Positions 23,259 to 27,099 of a stretch of 27,099 nt of DNA are shown here, one piece after another (position 1 is the stretch's first letter; every line of letters begins with the position of its first letter). The notes beneath the pieces are model-generated. The model did no database searches. It saw only the letters and a program-made list of their open reading frames with translations, and was not told the origin of the DNA. The stretch is taken from contig CBFGXE010000041.1 in assembly GCA_965652645.1 (NCBI GenBank), positions 1 through 27,099 on the forward strand, in the 5' to 3' direction. This DNA is from ZC4RG30 sp965652645 (GTDB lineage: Bacteria; Pseudomonadota; Gammaproteobacteria; Steroidobacterales; Steroidobacteraceae). The position numbers and the translations under genes were made by a program.

Positions 23259-23956
23259 TGCGGCAGGGCATGGCGCATGCGCTGCTGGCGGCGCGCCGCG
23301 AGGCGCGGCCGGTGGTGCTGCTCACGCCGCTGGATGGTGGTCTGCAGCGCCTGCTCGACGAGGCGGGCATCGAACTGCTGGCGCTCACCGAACCCGACCT
23401 GGCCGCGGCGGCGCGTGCCGCGCTGGCCAGCGACCGGGTGCAGGTGGTCGGCGAGGCGGGGCACGAGGTGATGCTGGCCCCGCACAATCCTCCCCTGCGG
23501 CTGGTGATCGTCGGCGCCGTGCACATCAGCGAGGCGCTGTGCGCCATGGCGCGTGCCATGGGCTACGCCGTGACGGTGATCGATCCGCGCTCGGCTTTCC
23601 TGCGGCCGGAGCGTTTTCCCGGCGTGCAGCTCGAGGACCAGTGGCCGGCGGAGGCATTCGCCAGGATCAGGCCCGACGCCCGCACGGCCGTGGTGCTGCT
23701 GACGCATGATCCGAAGATCGATGATCCGGCGCTGCTGGCCGTGCTGCCCACGCCGGCCTTCTACGTGGGCGCGCTGGGTTCCACGCGCACGCATGCAAAG
23801 CGGTTGCAACGCCTGGGGGAAGCAGGCGTGGATGAGGCCGCCCGCGCGCGCATCCGCGGACCGGCCGGCCTTGCCATCGGCGCGCGCACGCCGGCGGAGA
23901 TCGCGGTCTCGGTGCTGGCCGAGATGACGCAGGCGCTGCGCCTTTCGAAGTCCTGA
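23258..23956 (+). CDS. XdhC Rossmann-domain protein (second half of split XdhC)
   Basis: A 232-residue protein starting on the last base of the preceding stop codon. It has a short N-terminal stretch and then the XdhC Rossmann domain: LRLVIVGAVHISEALCAMARAMGYAVTVIDPRSAF (about 80-114), TAVVLLTHDPKIDDPALLAVL and YVGALGSTRTHAKRLQRL, ending in the RIRGPAGLAIGARTPAEIAVSVLAEM segment seen in XdhC. Full XdhC proteins carry this domain after the CoxI-type domain that is the separate upstream ORF here. The two together make one functional unit, as also seen in other bacteria. A terminator for the opposite gene lies right after the stop. Confidence 0.9.
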   Translation: MRQGMAHALLAARREARPVVLLTPLDGGLQRLLDEAGIELLALTEPDLAAAARAALASDRVQVVGEAGHEVMLAPHNPPLRLVIVGAVHISEALCAMARAMGYAVTVIDPRSAFLRPERFPGVQLEDQWPAEAFARIRPDARTAVVLLTHDPKIDDPALLAVLPTPAFYVGALGSTRTHAKRLQRLGEAGVDEAARARIRGPAGLAIGARTPAEIAVSVLAEMTQALRLSKS

Positions 23957-23985
23957 AAAAAATCCGGCCGCACATGGCGGCCGGA
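23956..23985 (-). terminator. intrinsic terminator of the BON gene
   Basis: A 9-bp stem (TCCGGCCGC at 23963-23971, GCGGCCGGA at 23977-23985) with a 5-base loop, followed on the minus strand by seven T residues (23956-23962). Strong terminator for the gene at 24011-24460. Confidence 0.88.
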
Positions 23986-24010
23986 AAGCCAGACTGCTCC
24001 TGGAAGGAAG

Positions 24011-24460
24011 CTAGTTGGCCGGGGGGGCTGGGGCCACGGGCGGCGGCGTGCCCGGCAGGGCAGGCGGCGTGCCGGGCATGGCTGGCGGCGAAGTGGGCGG
24101 CACGGCCGGCTGGCGGTTGGCCTCGTCCGGCTTCACCGTGATGCGGTTGTCCACGCGCTTCACGCCATCGGCGCTCTTTGCAATCTTCTCCGCGTTGGCG
24201 CGCTCGGTCTGCGTATCGGCAGAACCCGACAGCGTCACCACGCCGTCCTTCACGTCCACGTTCACGTCGAGGCCCTCGACCTCCGGCGAACGCAGCATGG
24301 TGGACTTGATCTTCGCCAGCAGGCTGGCGTCATCGACCGCCTGGCCGGCGCGCTGGGTGGCCGTCTGTCCTTCCTTCTGCGCTTCATCGGCGTAGGCGGG
24401 CAGCGTGGCAACGCCTCCAACAACAATCGATGCGACCGTGATTGCGATGGTTTTCTTCAT
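24011..24460 (-). CDS. periplasmic BON-domain protein with Pro-rich tail
   Basis: A 149-residue protein from the ATG at 24460, chosen because AGGAG lies about 7 bases upstream and the next residues form a signal peptide (MKKTIAITVASIVVGGVATLPAYA). The BON domain covers about residues 45-112: LLAKIKSTMLRSPEVEGLDVNVDVKDGVVTLSGSADTQTERANAEKIAKSADGVKRVDNRITV. BON domains are found in OsmY and related envelope proteins and are thought to bind phospholipid or support the envelope under osmotic stress. The last 35 residues are a Pro-rich, PGTPP-type repeat. It has its own terminator; a palindrome lies just before its start. Confidence 0.9.
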   Translation of the reverse strand: MKKTIAITVASIVVGGVATLPAYADEAQKEGQTATQRAGQAVDDASLLAKIKSTMLRSPEVEGLDVNVDVKDGVVTLSGSADTQTERANAEKIAKSADGVKRVDNRITVKPDEANRQPAVPPTSPPAMPGTPPALPGTPPPVAPAPPAN

Positions 24461-24473
24461 GTCTGTGCTCCTG

Positions 24474-24488
24474 TGTCCTTCAAGGACA
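24474..24488. promoter_or_regulatory. palindrome upstream of the BON gene
   Basis: TGTCCTT-C-AAGGACA is a perfect 7-bp inverted repeat around one base, 13 bases upstream of the BON start codon. It could be an operator for an unknown regulator; no regulator gene is adjacent. Confidence 0.4.
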
Positions 24489-24541
24489 TCCATACCTCTC
24501 GGGTTGGCGCACAGCTTGGCGCGGAGCCTGTGCAACAGCAG

Positions 24542-24805
24542 CTACCGCGCAGAGTCTTCCACGGTAGGATTTTTCCTGCTGTCGCGGAACGGCGTCATCC
24601 GCAACGAGCGGGTGGAGCCTCCAGCGTCGATGAAGGAAAGATTGCCGCGACCCACTTCGATGAAGTGGTGGCATTGCACGCAATCAACGACGCCGCCCCA
24701 GGCGGCAAACTCTTCGAGCGCGCCGAGATCGGTGATCTCTTCCGGCGGTGCGAAACGCGCTCCACAGCGAGGACAATGGATCTGGACCGATTTGATGAGA
24801 TGCAT
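24542..24805 (-). CDS. small zinc-ribbon protein
   Basis: An 87-residue protein. Two CxxC pairs 28 residues apart (CPRC at about 11-14 and CVQC at about 42-45) form a zinc ribbon. The middle part IHCPRCGARFAPPEEITDL and the following VDCVQCHHFIEVGRGNLSF look like a regular rubredoxin-type or ribbon fold. GGGAG is about 8 bases upstream of the ATG. I do not know the family. It lies upstream of the BON gene on the same strand, with 81 bases between. The coding potential is good but the protein is short, so the function stays open. Confidence 0.65.
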   Translation of the reverse strand: MHLIKSVQIHCPRCGARFAPPEEITDLGALEEFAAWGGVVDCVQCHHFIEVGRGNLSFIDAGGSTRSLRMTPFRDSRKNPTVEDSAR

Positions 24806-25135
24806 GGCGGCACTCCCTCTTCTTGTCCGTTGAGGGCCATGTTAGGCACAGGTGCAGCCGGATAGCCAAATGGCTCCGGGTGCCGACACCCGGGGGAGAA
24901 AGCCGGGGGGGAATGGGTGGCGCTCCCTACCGGATTCGACTGACCCGGCCCACGTAGGCCCTTAGGCCCGTGGATTGAGGCTCAAGGGTATCAGAGTCCG
25001 TTTTCGGTGTAGCAGCCTGATACACCGGGGTGTAGCAAGCGGCGCCGCTGCGGGTGTAGCAGGGGGGAGAGCGCCTCTGATAAGCACCGGAACCAGCAGG
25101 GCCGGCTCGCGCGCGGCCCCGCCGACGATCACTCG
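24806..25135. other. 330-bp region without a clear gene
   Basis: I see no convincing coding sequence. It holds a hairpin CCGGGTG-CCGA-CACCCGG (24876-24893), a pair of TAGGCCC repeats (about 24956-24969), the GGTGTAGCA repeat cluster (25006-25061) and GC-rich sequence next to the DUF1508 stop. A long minus frame that covers this area out of frame with DUF1508 is judged non-coding. Confidence 0.5.
25006..25061. repeat. cluster of GGTGTAGCA repeats
   Basis: Three direct copies of GGTGTAGCA lie at 25006-25014, 25029-25037 and 25053-25061, spaced 23 and 24 bases. A fourth copy with one change lies inverted at 25018-25026 (TGATACACC). Between copies two and three is a perfect 12-base palindrome, AGCGGCGCCGCT (25038-25049). 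The regular spacing of about two helical turns suggests a protein-binding array, but the DNA is short and this could be an RNA element of the DUF1508 transcript end. Confidence 0.5.
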
Positions 25136-25501
25136 TTACGCAGCCTCCCGGTAGATAGGAGCAGCGCCGGCACCCTTCACGAGAGCAATCGCACCATGTG
25201 CACCGGCGCGGGTGTTGTAGCCCTCGGAAGACACAGCCACGATGTGACCGTTGACGGCATACAGCCGCCAGCGGTATTCCCCGCTCGTGTCGGTGAAGAC
25301 ATAGAACGCCTTCGCGTACGGGCCTTTCGGCGCGTCGTAAACGTCCCAATCCTCACGTCCAGCGGTCTGCGTGATTTCGATGCTGCGCTGGCAGTCGGCA
25401 AAGTTCACGTAAGCCTCTCCCGCCGTGGCGATGATCCGCCCATTGGAAGCGACCAGACGCCACCGCCAGCCAGTACCACTGCGATAAATTTCAAATTTCA
25501 T
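25136..25501 (-). CDS. tandem DUF1508 (YegP-like) protein
   Basis: A 121-residue protein made of two DUF1508 domains. The first covers residues about 1-50 (KFEIYRSGTGWRWRLVASNGRIIATAGEAYVN) and the second about 66-115 (FYVFTDTSGEYRWRLYAVNGHIVAVSSEGYNTRAGAHGAI). DUF1508 is a small beta-beta-alpha-beta-beta type fold known from E. coli YegP, of unknown function. The core W/R-W-R-L and N-G-x-I residues are kept in both copies. It is located beside a gene-poor hairpin-rich region, and its codon use and the nearby lower gene density suggest accessory DNA. Only GGTGAT precedes the start, a weak ribosome-binding site. A possible minus ORF ends on the start ATGA. Confidence 0.8.
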   Translation of the reverse strand: MKFEIYRSGTGWRWRLVASNGRIIATAGEAYVNFADCQRSIEITQTAGREDWDVYDAPKGPYAKAFYVFTDTSGEYRWRLYAVNGHIVAVSSEGYNTRAGAHGAIALVKGAGAAPIYREAA

Positions 25502-25711
25502 AGATCACCATTGAGTTGTAAAAAAACGACACAACACTCAACGGAGATCGAATGCCCCAAGGGCGTGCGTGTGGCACACCGGCGGCAGGCGATATTGACG
25601 AAGGGATGCCCGACGTTGCACTCTCGCCACCGGACAGTGTGCCCACGGGCATCGACGTCCGCCGCTCGCTGGTTCTTGAGTTTCCTAGGCCCGGGAACCG
25701 GAGAGCACCTG

Positions 25712-25738
25712 AAAGCCCACCGCAAGGTGGGCTTTTTT
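25712..25738 (+). terminator. orphan intrinsic terminator
   Basis: A perfect 10-bp stem AAAGCCCACC (25712-25721) and GGTGGGCTTT (25726-25735) with a GCAA tetraloop, followed by a T-run to 25738. It is one of the strongest terminators in the window, yet no convincing plus-strand gene lies upstream. Confidence 0.88.
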
Positions 25739-25741
25739 AAC

Positions 25742-25773
25742 TCCTCCCGCAGACGCACGCGTCTGTAGGAGGA
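25742..25773 (+). promoter_or_regulatory. hairpin burying a GGAGGA Shine-Dalgarno-like sequence
   Basis: TCCTCC (25742-25747) pairs with GGAGGA (25768-25773), and inside it CAGACG pairs with CGTCTG around a CACG loop. The right arm is a consensus ribosome-binding sequence. The nearest plus start is a GTG at 25788 of a 27-codon ORF, 14 bases beyond, which is too far for a simple start. Its role is unknown. Confidence 0.4.
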
Positions 25774-26106
25774 ACCCGCGACATCTCGTGGGAGACACCA
25801 CCGGCAGGCACAAGATATTGCGCTCGAAAATCAAGCGCAAGTCGATTTTATGTCTGTTGACTGCCGTCTAAACTGCTGCCGAATCAGCAAATCGTAGGCT
25901 TCCAAGAGCAGCTGCCCGATTCTCTGAAGTGCGCCTTCGCAACACGCGATGCCCACAACAAACGGTGCCTCGCGGCTGTCTCCCCAGCGGGGTTCCTGAG
26001 ATGAGCAGCGCCATGCACGGCAAGGGAAGTCGCAGCGTTGCTGGCGCGAAGTGAACAGGATTACGAGAATAGTGCGTCACTGGCATTCGGACGCGCATCC
26101 AAGCAG

Positions 26107-26952
26107 ATGAATACCGTCTCGGAACTAAAGGTGCCCTATGGTCGCCCTGAGAGTGGCCCTCTGGTGCCCGTGGCGGCGGCTGTGCGCGGAGTGCGGTACA
26201 CCTGCCCCGGTTGTGCTGCGGTGCTTGTTTTACGTGACAGCGTAGCCCGCAAGCGGCGCAAACATTTTGCGCATCCGACAACTGGTGCTTGCAGCCAAGA
26301 GTCCATATTCCATGCGACGGCAAAGCGCCTCATTGCAGATGCGATCAGGGACCACGTCGCCAGGAAGGGCGAGGGCATTACTATCCGCCTCAACTGCCAC
26401 GGCTGTACCGTCCCGGTTCCCTACGCAGTCCCTCGGGACAAGTTCACCGACTCCGCAGAGGAGTATTCCGCAGACGGATACAGGTGCGATGTAGTCGGTC
26501 TGCACGGTTCTGACGCCCGGCTTGCCGTCGAAGTGATGTACAAACACAGGACGGCAGACGCGAAGGCTGCTGGCCTTTCGATGCCCATGATTGAGCTAGA
26601 GGCGTTTGACGTGCTGTCTGATCCCTGCCGATGGATTCCGGTGCGACACACGCTGAAGCCCATTCGGTGCGATAAGTGCAAGTCGCGTCCTGCAATTGCT
26701 GAGGTCGTGCCGGTGCCTCCGGTCGTGACGGTGAGCCGTCCCGTCGTGCGGCCTGCCGCGCGCCCTGCGGCCCCACCACCGAGGAAGCCGCCGCCAGTTC
26801 CTCCCCGTGCGTCTGCGCCGACCATTCAGCCGGGGCAAGCGACGCGCTACCTTTGGGCGAATACAACCACGCTCGCACCGTTCATGAAGGAACTGGAGCA
26901 GTATCTTCGGAGTAGTGGAAGGAACCCGAGGCGCCGGACGCCGCGCTTCTAG
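26107..26952 (+). CDS. CoiA-like zinc-ribbon nuclease candidate
   Basis: A 281-residue protein (a TTG start at 26038 would add 23 residues with no domain match). The N-terminal ribbon VRYTCPGCAAVLVLR (Cys33, Cys36) with KHFAHPTTGACSQES (His53, His56, Cys62) matches the start of competence-protein CoiA family proteins. Then come CHGC (97-100) and a core RCDVVGLHGSDARLAVEVMYKHR with Asp128 and Glu142, the likely metal-binding acids of a PD-(D/E)xK-type fold; Lys146 follows at a shifted place. A third ribbon CDKC is at 188-191. Residues about 200-240 are a Pro-rich linker; the tail is basic. CoiA proteins act in DNA uptake or mobile elements. It is alone here and the role is open. Confidence 0.7.
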   Translation: MNTVSELKVPYGRPESGPLVPVAAAVRGVRYTCPGCAAVLVLRDSVARKRRKHFAHPTTGACSQESIFHATAKRLIADAIRDHVARKGEGITIRLNCHGCTVPVPYAVPRDKFTDSAEEYSADGYRCDVVGLHGSDARLAVEVMYKHRTADAKAAGLSMPMIELEAFDVLSDPCRWIPVRHTLKPIRCDKCKSRPAIAEVVPVPPVVTVSRPVVRPAARPAAPPPRKPPPVPPRASAPTIQPGQATRYLWANTTTLAPFMKELEQYLRSSGRNPRRRTPRF

Positions 26953-27099
26953 ATCGGCCGCCGTTTCTGGAGAATTTTGCGAGGCGGGGTGCGTATGTGT
27001 GCCCGCGCTCACTCCCCCCTATGGCCCCGGCTCCCTATAGATCGGTATGCGCTCAAGCAACGCCATTCTTGCGCGTGAGATCTGATCTCAGGCAGTCGG

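Larger units (their letters stand above)
25502..26106. other. 605-bp gene-poor, hairpin-rich region
   Basis: No clear gene is seen. In order it contains: a minus open frame (ending at 25498, overlapping the DUF1508 start as ATGA) with Cys/His pairs; a short plus ORF 25552-25740 that runs through a terminator; an 8-bp inverted repeat GATGCCCG/CGGGCATC (25605-25612, 25646-25653); the terminator at 25712; a hairpin that pairs CCTCC with GGAGG (25742-25773); a further stem CCCGCGA/TCGTGGG near 25775; a stem TTGCGCTCGA/TCAAGCGCAA with a 3-base loop (25818-25840); and a plus frame without a start codon (25861-26004). A structured noncoding RNA is possible. Confidence 0.5.

Noticed and set aside
24927..25349. 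140-codon minus frame overlapping the DUF1508 gene out of frame
   Set aside because: The DUF1508 frame has two clear domains; the other frame has irregular composition and no motif.
25552..25740. 62-codon plus ORF with a GGAG upstream
   Set aside because: Its final codons are formed by the terminator hairpin and T-run, as happens by chance at terminators; no similarity to a known family was recognised.
13368..27099. Genomic island from tRNA-Glu to the right end with a repeated attachment site
   Set aside because: I saw no integrase and no second copy of the tRNA 3' end in the window, so an island of that extent is not supported.
24806..27099. CRISPR array
   Set aside because: Repeats near 25006 are only 9 bases long with 14-15-base gaps and differ from CRISPR repeat-spacer structure; no cas genes are present.

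Overview
The window is 27.1 kb of high-GC DNA with dense, mostly short operons, Tat and lipoprotein signals and a tRNA gene that encodes its own CCA end. Gene content (DUF1592/DUF1552/ankyrin trio, isoquinoline-oxidoreductase-like molybdoenzyme, several exported proteins of periplasmic type) suggests a gammaproteobacterium near Xanthomonadales, Nevskiales or Steroidobacterales. This placement is an inference from gene content, not from a marker gene.

Layout. 1-5.2 kb: the end of an unknown gene with a terminator, a secreted SRPBCC protein, a secreted alpha/beta hydrolase, a bicupin/SMP-30 fusion lipoprotein, a pyridoxamine-oxidase-like flavoprotein and a short MgtC-type membrane protein. 5.3-7.8 kb: an old-yellow-enzyme reductase divergent from an HxlR regulator with a palindromic operator candidate, then a Tat-exported metallo-beta-lactamase-fold protein with altered metal ligands. 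7.8-13.2 kb: a tightly packed three-gene operon (DUF1592 c-type cytochrome, DUF1552 Tat protein, exported ankyrin protein). 13.3 kb: tRNA-Glu(UUC), overlapped on the other strand by the tail of an alpha/beta hydrolase. 13.3-16 kb: hydrolase plus DJ-1/PfpI enzyme, divergent from a GlxA-type AraC regulator.

16-18.8 kb: copC-copD, arsC, and an SRPBCC-ArsR pair behind a 15-bp inverted repeat. 18.9-24 kb: a molybdenum hydroxylase locus, with the 2Fe-2S subunit, the molybdopterin subunit and an NDH-2 flavoprotein in one operon and a two-piece XdhC maturation factor divergent from it. 24-24.8 kb: a BON-domain protein and a small zinc-ribbon protein.

24.8-27.1 kb differs from the rest. It has low gene density, many hairpins, a short-repeat cluster, a double DUF1508 (YegP-like) protein and a lone CoiA-like zinc-ribbon nuclease candidate. 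It looks like accessory DNA and is where undescribed biology is most likely. Nothing recognisable was seen in 26953-27099 or in 18745-18857. The largest antisense frames are artefacts of GC-rich codon use.
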